Assembly: GCA_017629985.1 (NCBI GenBank)
Contig: JAGBWD010000020.1
Span: 1 to 47,012 of the forward strand
DNA: 47,012 bases
Direction: 5' to 3'
From: Alistipes sp.
Lineage (GTDB): Bacteria > Bacteroidota > Bacteroidia > Bacteroidales > Rikenellaceae
The translations under genes and the position numbers were made by a program. Positions 8,400-18,800 of this stretch are shown here, one piece after another (within the stretch, counting starts at the first letter, position 1; the number at the start of each line of letters is the position of its first letter). A model generated the notes under the pieces. That model saw nothing but the letters and a program-made list of their open reading frames with translations, searched no databases and was not told the origin of the DNA.

Positions 8400-9257
8400 T
8401 TATTTAGTTACTTTTTTAATAAAACTCTCAACAGTATTCTCCATCAAGCAGGCGATGGTCATAGGGCCAACACCACCAGGTACGGGGGTGATATATGCTG
8501 CTACCTCCTTTGCCATGTCGTAATCTACATCGCCACAGAGCTTACCTGTGCGGCTGTCACGATTAACACCCACGTCAATAACCACAGCACCTGGCTTAAT
8601 CATATCGGCAGTAACAAGACGCTCACGGCCAATGGCAACAACAAGGATATCTGCACGGCGGGTAACCTCTGCAAGGTTATGGGTACGTGAGTGCGCAACG
8701 GTAACCGTAGCGTTGTTATCGAGGAGAAGCTTTGCCACGGGGAGTCCCACGATGTTACTTCTACCAACTACGACAGCCTCCTTACCCGCAATCTCAACAC
8801 CTGTGGTCTTGAGCAACTTGATGATACCCTTTGGCGTACAAGGCTGTGTTCCAGGCTGCTTAAGCCATAGGCTTGCCACATTCTCGGGGTGGAAGGCATC
8901 TACATCCTTCTCCACGGCAATAGCCTTGATAACCTTATCCTCGTCAATATGCTTTGGAAGAGGCAACTGCACAAGGATACCATCTATATCTTCATTAGCA
9001 TTAAGCTCTGCAATAACATCAAGAAGCTCCTTCTCGGTGATGGTGTCGGGGTAACGAAGCGTGGTATTGCGAATACCTATCTCCGTAGCAGCCTTCGCCT
9101 TACCCGTAACATACGAAACGCTACCTGGGTCCTCGCCAACTAAAATAACCACCAAGTTTGGGGTGCAGCCATACCTCTTGTTAAGCTCCACGACCTGTGC
9201 CGCGAGGCTCTCACGCAAGGACTTTGCAACCTCTTTTCCATTTATTATTTCACTCAT
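8400..9257 (-). CDS. folD: Bifunctional methylenetetrahydrofolate dehydrogenase / methenyl-THF cyclohydrolase
   Basis: FolD interconverts 5,10-methylene-, 5,10-methenyl- and 10-formyl-tetrahydrofolate with NADP; 10-formyl-THF is the one-carbon donor for PurN and PurH. I start it at the ATG at 9257 (MSEIINGKEV…), giving 285 residues, the family length. An upstream in-frame ATG at 9317 would overlap purD and add 20 atypical residues. Visible motifs are SYVTGKAKA with the catalytic Lys, LVQLPLPKHID, the NADP-binding VVGRSNIVGLPVAKLL, and the C-terminal PVPGGVGPMTI signature. It is 10 bp after purD and 22 bp before purB, within the purine operon. Confidence 0.95.
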   Translation of the reverse strand: MSEIINGKEVAKSLRESLAAQVVELNKRYGCTPNLVVILVGEDPGSVSYVTGKAKAATEIGIRNTTLRYPDTITEKELLDVIAELNANEDIDGILVQLPLPKHIDEDKVIKAIAVEKDVDAFHPENVASLWLKQPGTQPCTPKGIIKLLKTTGVEIAGKEAVVVGRSNIVGLPVAKLLLDNNATVTVAHSRTHNLAEVTRRADILVVAIGRERLVTADMIKPGAVVIDVGVNRDSRTGKLCGDVDYDMAKEVAAYITPVPGGVGPMTIACLMENTVESFIKKVTK

Positions 9258-9267
9258 ACCCAACGAA

Positions 9268-10518
9268 TTATTTAAACGCTTTATTACCAATATCGGTACG
9301 GTGGAAGAGGTTATCACACTCTATCTTCGCGATATCTTCACGCGCCTTGAGCTGTGCTGCCTGGAGCGTTGGTGCCGAGGCCACGACAATCATAACACGA
9401 CCACCAGCAGTAACCAACTCGCCATCCTTCATCGCCGTTCCCATGTGGTAAATTTTAGACTCTACACGCTCCGTGCCACGAATAGCAAAACCCTTTGAGT
9501 AATCTCCAGGGTAGCCCTTCGAAGCTAGCACAATACCTAGTGTAGCCTCATCGCTCCACACAGTCTCGGGTGCCTCATTCTCGGCAACAGACATAAACAC
9601 GTCTACAGCATCGCTCTGCAGGCGTGGTAGCACCACCTCGGTCTCTGGGTCACCAAAGCGTGCGTTAAACTCTATGACCTTTATGCCATTAGGGGTCTTC
9701 ATCAGACCACCGTACAACACACCTGTAAATGGCACACCCTCCGCAACCATAGCATCGGCAACACGTTGCATGATATTCTCCATGGCAAAGGCATGATCCT
9801 CCGCAGTGATAAATGGAAGCTCGGTGTAGGCACCCATACCTCCGGTATTTGGGCCCTCATCGTTGTCATAAGCGCGCTTATGGTCCTGTGCCACGGGCAT
9901 CGCCGAAATCTTATTGCCAGCCACGAAGCACATCAACGAGAACTCCTCACCTGTGAGGAACTCCTCGATGACTACCCTACCCTCACCAAACTTGGTATCT
10001 AGGAGCATATCACGCAATGTAGCCTCGGCCTCCTCCATGGTTGTTGCTATAACAACACCCTTTCCTGCAGCCAAACCATCATACTTCAACACCGTAGGTA
10101 GCGTACCCTTACGCACGTATGCCATAGCATCGTCAAACGATGTAAAGGTGGCATAATCGGCCGTAGGCACGTCATACTTCTTCATGAGGCGCTTCGCAAA
10201 ATCCTTGCTCGCCTCAATCTCTGCGGCAGCCTTCGTAGGGCCAAAAATCTTTAATCCCTCGGCACGGAAGGCATCAACAACACCTGCAGCCAACGCCGCC
10301 TCGGGGCCTACGACAGTAAGCTCCACGCTATTAGCCTTGGCAAACTCTACAAGTCGCTGCACCTCGGTATCCTTTATCGACACACACTCGGCGAGCTGCG
10401 CTATACCAGCATTACCAGGTGCGGCATATATCTTTGGGGCTTTGGGTGAGCGTGACAACGCCTCGACAATAGCATGCTCACGGCCACCCGAACCAATAAC
10501 TAATACATTCATAATCAT
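9268..10518 (-). CDS. purD: Phosphoribosylamine-glycine ligase (GAR synthetase)
   Basis: An ATP-grasp ligase that joins glycine to phosphoribosylamine, step 2 of IMP synthesis. It has 416 residues (or 414 if translation begins at the third residue, Met, at 10512, which aligns better with MNVLVIGSGGREHA in relatives). The N-terminal GSGGREHA loop, the ATP-grasp segment KYDGLAAGKGVV, and NARFGDPETEVVLPRL with the metal-binding Glu/Asn are all present. It lies 40 bp after purH and 10 bp before folD. Confidence 0.96.
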   Translation of the reverse strand: MIMNVLVIGSGGREHAIVEALSRSPKAPKIYAAPGNAGIAQLAECVSIKDTEVQRLVEFAKANSVELTVVGPEAALAAGVVDAFRAEGLKIFGPTKAAAEIEASKDFAKRLMKKYDVPTADYATFTSFDDAMAYVRKGTLPTVLKYDGLAAGKGVVIATTMEEAEATLRDMLLDTKFGEGRVVIEEFLTGEEFSLMCFVAGNKISAMPVAQDHKRAYDNDEGPNTGGMGAYTELPFITAEDHAFAMENIMQRVADAMVAEGVPFTGVLYGGLMKTPNGIKVIEFNARFGDPETEVVLPRLQSDAVDVFMSVAENEAPETVWSDEATLGIVLASKGYPGDYSKGFAIRGTERVESKIYHMGTAMKDGELVTAGGRVMIVVASAPTLQAAQLKAREDIAKIECDNLFHRTDIGNKAFK

Positions 10519-10558
10519 TCAATAATTAATAAAAGTATTGACACCAATCTACGTAAGA

Positions 10559-12088
10559 CTAGTGCTTGAAGTGACGCATACCTGTAACAAGCATCGTCAT
10601 ACCAAACTCATTAGCCTTCTTCACAGAGTCCTCATCGCGCACCGAGCCACCAGGCTGAACAAGAGCCGTAACACCATACTGCTCGGCCAAAGTAACAGTA
10701 TCATCAAATGGGAAGAAACCATCCGATGCCAATACAAGACCCTCCGTAAAGCCAGCAGCCTTTGCCTGCTTGAGAGCTATCTCCGCCGAACCTACACGGT
10801 TCATCTGTCCAGCACCAACACCTACCGTATGGCCATCCTTAACAGCTACAATGGCGTTAGACTTAACATGCTTCACGATGCGCCAGCCGAAGTTCATATC
10901 CTCCAACTCCTTATCCGATGGCTTACGCTCCGTAACACACATATCTGCGACAACCTCCTTGGTATCTGTATCGAGCTGCTGAACAAGAAGGCCACCATTC
11001 ACCGACACATACTGTGTCTGAACGCTCTCCAACTCACCCATATCTACCTGCAACAGACGAAGGTTCTTCTTTGTAGAGAGAATCTCGAGAGCCTCCGCAG
11101 AGAATGCTGGAGCCATGATAATCTCCAAGAAGATAGGCTTCATAAGCTCGGCAACCTCCTTGGTAAGCTCACGGTTTACGGCCACGATACCACCAAAGAT
11201 GCTCACCTTATCAGCCTCGTAGGCCTTCTCCCATGCCTCGCGGATATCCTTGCCAATAGCCGCACCACAAGGGTTCATGTGCTTCAAGCCCACAGCAAAT
11301 GGCTCCTTGAACTCACGAACGATGTTCAACGCAGCATTAGCATCCTGAATGTTATTATAGGACATCTCCTTACCATTGAGCTGCTTTGCGGTAGCCAAAG
11401 AGAATGGCACACGCTCCTGCGAAGCATAGAACTTTGCAGACTGGTGAGGGTTCTCACCATAACGCAGGGTCTGCACGAGGTCAAACGATGCAAAGAGCTT
11501 CTCGTTCAACTCTGCCTGCTTACGCATATATGTTGCAATGCACATATCATACTCTGCGGTATGTGTGTAGGCCTTGGCAGAGAGTTGAAGACGTGTCTCA
11601 ACAGTGGTATTGCCACCAGCCTCAATCTCGGCGATGATACGAGCATAATCCTCTGGGTCACATACTACGGTAACATCACGGTAGTTCTTGGCTGCAGAGC
11701 GCAACATTGATGGGCCACCAATGTCGATATTCTCAATAGCATCCTCCATCTTTACATCAGGCTTTGAGATAGTCTGACGGAAGGGATAGAGATTGACACA
11801 AACCATGTCGATAAACTCAATATTATTCTCGCGCAACGCCTGAAGATGACTCTCATCATCACGGCGTGCCAACAAGCCACCATGAACCTTTGGGTGAAGG
11901 GTCTTTACACGGCCATCACAAATCTCTGGAAAGCCGGTAACATCGCTGATGCCGATAGTCTCAACACCGCTATCGTCAAGAAGCTTCTGTGTGCCTCCTG
12001 TTGCTATAATCTCCCAACCAAGGCGGCGTAGATTCTTACAAAAATCTACTACACCACTCTTGTCGCTAACACTAACTAATGCTCGCAT
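10559..12088 (-). CDS. purH: Bifunctional AICAR formyltransferase / IMP cyclohydrolase
   Basis: PurH carries out the last two steps to IMP. The N-terminal cyclohydrolase domain (about 1-195) begins MRALVSVSDKSG, with ATGGTQKLL and GRVKTLHPKVHGG. The C-terminal transformylase domain includes the LRYGENPHQSA region and the Lys-His pair in VGLKHMNPCGAA. The 509-residue length is normal. It is 13 bp after purN. A long open frame on the opposite strand is a shadow of this gene's codon bias. Confidence 0.97.
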   Translation of the reverse strand: MRALVSVSDKSGVVDFCKNLRRLGWEIIATGGTQKLLDDSGVETIGISDVTGFPEICDGRVKTLHPKVHGGLLARRDDESHLQALRENNIEFIDMVCVNLYPFRQTISKPDVKMEDAIENIDIGGPSMLRSAAKNYRDVTVVCDPEDYARIIAEIEAGGNTTVETRLQLSAKAYTHTAEYDMCIATYMRKQAELNEKLFASFDLVQTLRYGENPHQSAKFYASQERVPFSLATAKQLNGKEMSYNNIQDANAALNIVREFKEPFAVGLKHMNPCGAAIGKDIREAWEKAYEADKVSIFGGIVAVNRELTKEVAELMKPIFLEIIMAPAFSAEALEILSTKKNLRLLQVDMGELESVQTQYVSVNGGLLVQQLDTDTKEVVADMCVTERKPSDKELEDMNFGWRIVKHVKSNAIVAVKDGHTVGVGAGQMNRVGSAEIALKQAKAAGFTEGLVLASDGFFPFDDTVTLAEQYGVTALVQPGGSVRDEDSVKKANEFGMTMLVTGMRHFKH

Positions 12089-12101
12089 ATATAGAATCTG
12101 T

Positions 12102-12677
12102 TTAATATTTCTTACTAATAAGTTTATTTATGGTCTTCACGTAGAGCTTATGTTCGATGTTGTGGATAAGGTTTGTAAGCTCCTCGATATCACTACCTTC
12201 GTAGACAATGGCTCCCTGGTCAATAATACGACCACCATCCAGTGTCTCATCAACAAAGTGGGTTGTAACACCAAAAATCTTGACGCCATAATCTACAGCA
12301 TCCTGAATAGCATGTGCGCCCTTGAACGATGGCAATAGCGATGGGTGAATATTCACTATACGCTGTTCATAACGCTCTAGAAGCACCTTGCCAACAATAC
12401 GCATATATCCCGCAAGACATACGATATCTACGCCACGCTCATCGAGCATATCTGCCAACAGAGTCTCATACTCCTCGCGTGAGGCATAATCCTTGGGCGA
12501 AAAGGCAAAGCTCTCGGTGCCATAACGCTTGGCACGCTCCAACACCTTCGCTCCAGGCTTATCACACACAAGAAGCACAACCTCGGCAGGTATTCTACCA
12601 TCGCAACACGCCTCAACGATTGCCTGATAGTTACTACCGCTACCACTTGCGAATACCGCTAAACGGGCCTTCTTCAT
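12102..12677 (-). CDS. purN: Phosphoribosylglycinamide formyltransferase
   Basis: The 191-residue folate-dependent GAR transformylase. It has the N-terminal phosphate-binding FASGSGSNYQAI. The catalytic Asn-His pair lies in VNIHPSLLPSF and the catalytic Asp in THFVDETLDGG. It is 15 bp after purM and 13 bp before purH. No PurT or separate formate-dependent enzyme is seen, so this step depends on 10-formyl-THF, which FolD of the same operon can make. Confidence 0.96.
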   Translation of the reverse strand: MKKARLAVFASGSGSNYQAIVEACCDGRIPAEVVLLVCDKPGAKVLERAKRYGTESFAFSPKDYASREEYETLLADMLDERGVDIVCLAGYMRIVGKVLLERYEQRIVNIHPSLLPSFKGAHAIQDAVDYGVKIFGVTTHFVDETLDGGRIIDQGAIVYEGSDIEELTNLIHNIEHKLYVKTINKLISKKY

Positions 12678-12692
12678 ATCTCTACGCTTTGA

Positions 12693-13721
12693 TTAGAGAA
12701 TTGTAACACCCTCACCATCAACAACACGGCCAATGACTGTAGCACGCTCACCCTCTGCCTCGAGGATGGCAATAGCCTTCTGGGCGTCAGCCTCGGGGAG
12801 TGCTATGACCATACCGATACCCATGTTGAAGATGTTAAACATCTCACGGTGACCAACCTTGCCATACTTCTCCAAAAGGCGGAATACAGGAAGAATCTCC
12901 CAGCTACCCTCCTTAACCTCTACGCCCTGGCCATCCTTCAAGATACGTGGAATGTTCTCATCGAAACCACCACCTGTAATGTGGCTGATACCATGAACAT
13001 CACACTCGGCGATAACCTTCAACACCTGCTTAACGTAGATACGTGTTGGGGTTAATAGTGCCTCACCAAGCTTACGGCCCTCAAGCTCTGGGTATGTCTC
13101 ATCGAGCTTAAGGTTATTATCGCTAACCACCTTACGAACAAGGCTAAAGCCGTTAGAGTGAACACCGCTAGAGGCAATACCTACCAACACATCACCGGTC
13201 TGCACACGCTCACCAGCGTCAATAAGCTTCGAGCGCTCAACAACACCTACGGTAAAACCTGCGATGTCGTACTCACCATCCTGGTACATACCTGGCATCT
13301 CGGCAGTCTCGCCACCAACAAGTGCGCAACCTGCCTGACGGCAACCCTCGGCAACACCCGCAACGATAGCCTCAACCTTTGCAGGCTCATTATGACCTAC
13401 AGCAACATAATCGAGGAACACCAATGGCTCTGCACCCTGTGCCAACACATCATTAACACACATAGCAACGGCATCAATACCAATAGTATCGTGCTTATCC
13501 ATCTCAAAAGCCAACTTTAGCTTTGTTCCTACGCCATCAGTACCACTTACCAATACAGGCTCCTTGATGTTAAGCTCTGCAAGGTTAAACATACCACCAA
13601 AAGCTCCGATATTTCCCATAGAACCACGGCGCTTTGTAGATGATACATGCGACTTAATACGTCTTACAACTTCATAACCGGCCTCAAGGTTTACACCAGC
13701 CTCTTCATAACTCTTTGCCAT
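12693..13721 (-). CDS. purM: Phosphoribosylformylglycinamidine cyclo-ligase (AIR synthetase)
   Basis: A 342-residue PurM/PurL-superfamily enzyme that closes the imidazole ring of AIR with ATP. Visible segments are the N-terminal glycine-rich [35 protein letters not shown] and [13 protein letters not shown]. Normal length; 11 bp after purF and 15 bp before purN. Confidence 0.97.
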   Translation of the reverse strand: MAKSYEEAGVNLEAGYEVVRRIKSHVSSTKRRGSMGNIGAFGGMFNLAELNIKEPVLVSGTDGVGTKLKLAFEMDKHDTIGIDAVAMCVNDVLAQGAEPLVFLDYVAVGHNEPAKVEAIVAGVAEGCRQAGCALVGGETAEMPGMYQDGEYDIAGFTVGVVERSKLIDAGERVQTGDVLVGIASSGVHSNGFSLVRKVVSDNNLKLDETYPELEGRKLGEALLTPTRIYVKQVLKVIAECDVHGISHITGGGFDENIPRILKDGQGVEVKEGSWEILPVFRLLEKYGKVGHREMFNIFNMGIGMVIALPEADAQKAIAILEAEGERATVIGRVVDGEGVTIL

Positions 13722-13732
13722 ACCTATATATA

Positions 13733-15133
13733 TTATTTATTCAATTTATTCTGATATAATGATGTTGGATAACATCCGTTAAAACATGCCATGCACAACT
13801 CTGCACGATTACCAGCCTTGAGCAACGCCTCCTCCTTAAGGAACTCCAATGAGTCTGCCTCGATAGCACGACAAGCCTCCTCCTTGTTCATTCGCGCACA
13901 GAGTAGCTCATCGCGCGTAGACATATCTATACCATAGAAACATGGATTGGTAATCGCAGGACTAGCAATACGAACATGAACCTCCGTAGCTCCAGCCTCC
14001 TTCAGCAATCTCACGATACGCAACGATGTTGTGCCACGCACGATAGAGTCATCGATAAGCACCACCGACTTACCCTTAACAAGAGAACGTACTGCAGAGA
14101 GCTTCATGCGCACACCCTTCTCGCGCATCTCCTGCGATGGCTGGATGAAGGTACGTGCGATGTACTTATTCTTTATGAGGCCCATCTCGTATGGGATGCC
14201 ACTAGCCTCGGAATAACCGATAGCAGCACTGATACTAGAGTCGGGGACTCCGATAACCACGTCAGCCTTGACGGGTGACTGCTCATAGAGGTAGCGACCC
14301 GACAACTTACGGAAAGCATGAACATTGCAACCCTCAATATCGCTATCAGGACGTGCAAAATAGATATACTCCATAGCACACATCAGATGACGCTGATAAC
14401 GAGAGTAGTAGTTAGAGCGAATACCATGGTGGTCGATAGTGATAACCTCACCTGGCTCTATGTCGCGAATATACTCCGCACCGACAATATCCAATGCACA
14501 GGTCTCCGAGCTGATAACATATCCATCACCAAGCTTACCAATAGCCAACGGACGCATGCCATGCTTATCGCGGCAGGCGTAGATACGGTTTTTGGTCATG
14601 ATGAGGAAGGCAAAGGCACCCTCAAGCATATTCAACGCCTCCATGATGTTATCGATACGCTTATCCTCACACTTATCCTTCTTAACAAGGTGGGCAAGAA
14701 GCTCACTGTCGCTCGATGAGTGGAACAACGAGCCTCGCACCTCGAGGTAATGTGCCAACTCCTTCGAATTGACCAAGTTACCATTATGCGCCAAGGCAAA
14801 ATCTCCGGTGTGGTGACTAAAAGAGAATGGCTGCACATTGTTTGCGCCACCGCCACCTGTTGTAGCGTAGCGAACATGACCGATAGCTATATTTCCCGAG
14901 AGCTTATCCAACTTCTGCTGGTTGAACACCTCTGTCACAAGGCCCTCGCCCTTAACCGTAGTAAGCTTATCACCATTGAAGGCAGATATTCCACATCCCT
15001 CCTGGCCACGATGCTGAAGAGCATGAAGACCATAATAGACAAGATTTGGAGCATTATCAACACCAAAGACACCAAACACTCCGCACTCCTCGTGCAGGTC
15101 ATCGCCATATATATCCAATGAATCTTTGAGCAT
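13733..15133 (-). CDS. purF: Amidophosphoribosyltransferase
   Basis: The committed enzyme of the pathway, converting PRPP and glutamine to phosphoribosylamine. A 16-residue propeptide precedes Cys17 (CGVFGVFG), the N-terminal nucleophile of the glutaminase domain after processing. The PRPP loop [14 protein letters not shown] lies in the C-terminal phosphoribosyltransferase domain. Cysteines in [19 protein letters not shown] and the CMAC pair near the C-terminus match the [4Fe-4S] ligands of the Bacillus-type enzyme, so this is the iron-sulfur, oxygen-sensitive class. 466 residues; 6 bp after purC and 11 bp before purM. Confidence 0.97.
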   Translation of the reverse strand: MLKDSLDIYGDDLHEECGVFGVFGVDNAPNLVYYGLHALQHRGQEGCGISAFNGDKLTTVKGEGLVTEVFNQQKLDKLSGNIAIGHVRYATTGGGGANNVQPFSFSHHTGDFALAHNGNLVNSKELAHYLEVRGSLFHSSSDSELLAHLVKKDKCEDKRIDNIMEALNMLEGAFAFLIMTKNRIYACRDKHGMRPLAIGKLGDGYVISSETCALDIVGAEYIRDIEPGEVITIDHHGIRSNYYSRYQRHLMCAMEYIYFARPDSDIEGCNVHAFRKLSGRYLYEQSPVKADVVIGVPDSSISAAIGYSEASGIPYEMGLIKNKYIARTFIQPSQEMREKGVRMKLSAVRSLVKGKSVVLIDDSIVRGTTSLRIVRLLKEAGATEVHVRIASPAITNPCFYGIDMSTRDELLCARMNKEEACRAIEADSLEFLKEEALLKAGNRAELCMACFNGCYPTSLYQNKLNK

Positions 15134-15139
15134 ACCTAT

Positions 15140-15859
15140 TTATTTATTAAGTGCATTGTTTAGTCGCATAGCAACCTCCTCATAAGCCTCTCTTACACGG
15201 CCCATATCTCTGCGGAAACGATCCTTATCCAGAGGCTCACCACTCTCCACATCCCAAAGACGGCATGTGTCGGGGGTAAGCTCATCGGCAAGGACAAGCT
15301 CGCCACGAGAGCCACGACCAAACTCTATTTTAAAGTCTACGAGGTTGATTCCAGCCTTTGCATATAGCTCCACAAGGAGAGTATTTATACGTGCCGAGGT
15401 CTCATAAATCTCCGCAAGCTCCTCGTACGATGCTATGCCTAGAGCCACAGCATGGTGATCATTAATCAATGGGTCACCCAACTCATCACTTCTCAAGCAA
15501 AGGTCAAATATCGTATTCTCGGGAACTGTACCCTCTGCAATACCTAGTCGCTTGGCCATAGAGCCAGCCACAACATTGCGAACGATAACCTCAACAGGGA
15601 TATGCTTCACGGCTTTACAGAGCTGCGACTCTTCGTCCAAGCGCTCCACAAAGTGAGTATTCACGCCATTGTCATTGAGGTAGCCGAGAACCATGGTAGA
15701 TATAGCACAGTTCATCTTCGCCTTATTCTCAATCGTGGCTCTTTTGATGTTATAGAACGCCGTAGCATCATTCTTAAAACGTATCATGATACGCTCTGCA
15801 CTATCGGTAGCATATATCATCTTGCTCTTACCCTCATGCAGAAGTTCTAACTGCTTCAT
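15140..15859 (-). CDS. purC: Phosphoribosylaminoimidazole-succinocarboxamide synthase
   Basis: A 239-residue SAICAR synthase that ligates aspartate to CAIR with ATP. It begins with the family segment LLHEGKSKMIYAT. It has VEVIVRNVVAGS and DFKIEFGRG with the metal/ADP-binding Glu, then LADELTPDTCRLWD. It starts 3 bp after the purL stop codon, which suggests translational coupling, and ends 6 bp before purF. Confidence 0.97.
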   Translation of the reverse strand: MKQLELLHEGKSKMIYATDSAERIMIRFKNDATAFYNIKRATIENKAKMNCAISTMVLGYLNDNGVNTHFVERLDEESQLCKAVKHIPVEVIVRNVVAGSMAKRLGIAEGTVPENTIFDLCLRSDELGDPLINDHHAVALGIASYEELAEIYETSARINTLLVELYAKAGINLVDFKIEFGRGSRGELVLADELTPDTCRLWDVESGEPLDKDRFRRDMGRVREAYEEVAMRLNNALNK

Positions 15860-15862
15860 ACC

Positions 15863-18800
15863 CTATCGCTTCATAAAGTAATTAACGGCATTTGCAAAGA
15901 TATCCTGAATCTTCTCGCCATGGATATTCTTCATAAGGTCACGCTCATAACGCTCCGTGTGGCCCATCTTACCGAGTATCTGTCCCGAAGGGTCGATGAT
16001 ACCCTCAATAGCGAAGCTTGAGCCGTTAGGGTTATATGGTGCATCGGTAGTAGGACGACCCTCGGCATCTACATACTGGAATGCCACCTGACCATTACGG
16101 AATAGCTCCTCTGCCAACTCGTCAGATACAACAAACTTACCCTCACCATGGCTCACAGCGATAGAGTGAAGGTCACCCACCTCAAATGAGCGCAACCAAG
16201 GTGATGCCACAGTTCCCACACGTGTAGATACCACCTGCGAGATATGACGGTTGATATCGTTGCGGAACAAGGTTGGTGATGCTGTGGTAACCTTACCCAA
16301 GCGGCCATAAGGCAACAAGCCCGACTTAACCAATGCCTGGAAGCCGTTGCAGATACCAAGCATCAAGCCACCACGATCCAACAACGCATGTATAGCATCA
16401 GCGATATCGCTATTGTTAAGTACGTTAGCAATGAACTTACCGCTACCATCTGGCTCATCACCTGCAGAGAAGCCTCCAGCAAGTGCCATGATATGGCAAT
16501 TTGCGATATGCTCCTTCATCTCCTTGATAGAGGCGATGACATCCTCACCGGTGAGGTTCTTGAACACAGCCATTGTAACCTCGGCACCCGCACGCTCAAA
16601 GGCACGCGCTGTATCATAGTCGCAGTTTGTACCTGGGAACACAGGGATAAATACTCTAACCTTATCCACCTTTTCACCAGTATACTCCTTCATGTGGATA
16701 CGGCCATCGCTAACACGTGTAGGCTCACCACACTTACCACGATCAGCATATACCGATGTATACTTCTCGGTATTAGCCTCAAGAAGCTCATCCAAAGGAA
16801 GACGTGTGCCATTTACAAAGATAGCCTCCTTATCGAGTGTATTACCGATATACTCCGCAGTAGGGAAGTTCAACGTGCGGCGGCTCTCCACGACAATCGA
16901 GCCATAAGCGTAGTTATACAACATCTGCTCGTCACACTCCAACTCTGCACCAATCTTATTACCAAACGACATCTTTGCCACAGCCTCGGCAACACCGCCA
17001 AAGCCTACGGCCCATGCTGATACAACATCGCCCTGCGCAATCTTCTCGCTCACGAAGTCGAAGTTTGCCTTCAGCTGGTCGGTATCTGGCATATAGTTAT
17101 CCTTCGCAGTGTGACGTATCACATAAATCTTATTTCCTGCCTGCTTAAACTCTGGGCTGATAACATTACGCGCATCAACAGTTGTAATACCAAATGCCAT
17201 GAGCATTGGTGGTACGTTGATATCGCGGAATGTGCCACTCATAGAGTCCTTACCACCGATAGATGGCAAGCCTAGCTCTACCTGCATCTTCAAAGCACCA
17301 AGCAACGCAGCAAGAGGCTTACCCCACGACTTATCGTCTGTCATACGCTCGAAGTACTCCTGATATGAGAAACGCATGTCGTTGTAACGGGCGCCCGCAG
17401 CAACAACCTTTGCACAAGCATCAACAACAGCATATGCGGCACCATGATATGGGCTCCACTTTGCAAGGAATGGGTTGTAGCCATAAGCCATGATGCTGGC
17501 AGTATTTGTGAAGCCACCACCTACAGGGAGCTTCTGCACCGAAACCTGTGTCTCGGTACACTGTGTCTTACCACCATAAGGCATCAACACTGTAGATGCT
17601 CCGATGGTTGAATCAAACATCTCGATAAGGCCCTTCTGCGATACTACGTTATCATCCGAAAGGTTATTCTTCATACGCTTGGTGGTTGTAGCACCCTCAA
17701 TCTTACGCTCAAAAGGATTTACATTCTCCACACCACCGAGACGAACCTTGGTATAGTGTTTAGCACCTGCCGAATCGATAAAGTCACGCGACAAGTCTAC
17801 AACAACCTGGTCACCCCAATACATACGCATACGGCGTGTATCGGTAACATCCGCAACGTAGGTAACCTCAACATTCTCCTCGTGGCAGAGAGCCATGAAC
17901 GTCTCCATATCCTTACGCTCAATAACCACTGACATACGCTCCTGCGACTCGCTGATAGCAAGCTCCGAGAAGTTTAGACCCTTATACTTTGTAGGTACAC
18001 GGTCGAGGTAGATATCTAGACCATCGGTAAGCTCTCCGATAGCTACACTCACACCACCAGCACCAAAGTCGTTTGACTTCTTGATGAGGCGTGTCACATC
18101 ACCACGGCGGAACAGACGTGCCAACTTACGCTCCTCGGGAGCATTACCCTTCTGCACCTCCGAGCTACACTCCTCCAAAGAGCTTAATGTATGCTCCTTT
18201 GAAGAGCCTGTAGCGCCACCAACACCATCACGGCCTGTACGACCACCAAGCAACAAAACTACATCTCCTGCAGCTGGTGACTCACGGCGTACATTCTCCG
18301 CCTTAACAGCACCTACAACAGCACCTACCTCCAAACGCTTTGCCACATAATCAGGGTGATATACCTCGCGAACGTGGGTGGTAGCAAGACCTATCTGGTT
18401 ACCATAGCTCGAATAACCTGCCGCAGCCTTTGTAGAGATAATACGCTGTGGAAGCTTACCCGCCATAGTCTCGGCCACTGGCTTGTAGATGTCGCCAGCA
18501 CCTGTAACACGCATAGCCTGGTAAACATAGCTACGGCCTGACAATGGGTCGCGGATAGCGCCGCCAAGACATGTAGAGGCACCGCCAAATGGTTCAATCT
18601 CTGTTGGGTGGTTGTGAGTCTCATTCTTGAACTGCAACAACCACTTCTCCATAACACCATCAACGTCTACATTCACAAAGATAGAGCATGCGTTATTCTC
18701 CTCGCTCTGCTCCATATCCTCGAGCTTACCAAGCTTCTTGAGATATCGCGCACCTATAGTTGCAAGCTCCATCAAGCAGAGGCTCTTCTGCTCACGGCCC

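Noticed and set aside
9258-9317. 20-residue N-terminal extension of FolD
   Set aside because: It overlaps purD and does not fit the family N-terminus; the ATG at 9257 does.
10538-11710. 390-codon open frame opposite purH
   Set aside because: It lies wholly antisense to a certain gene, and its leucine/histidine/threonine-rich product is typical of a shadow of strong codon bias.
16388-17020. 210-codon open frame opposite purL, and similar ones opposite the M16 peptidase and PiT genes
   Set aside because: Antisense shadows of well-supported genes, without promoters or recognisable products.
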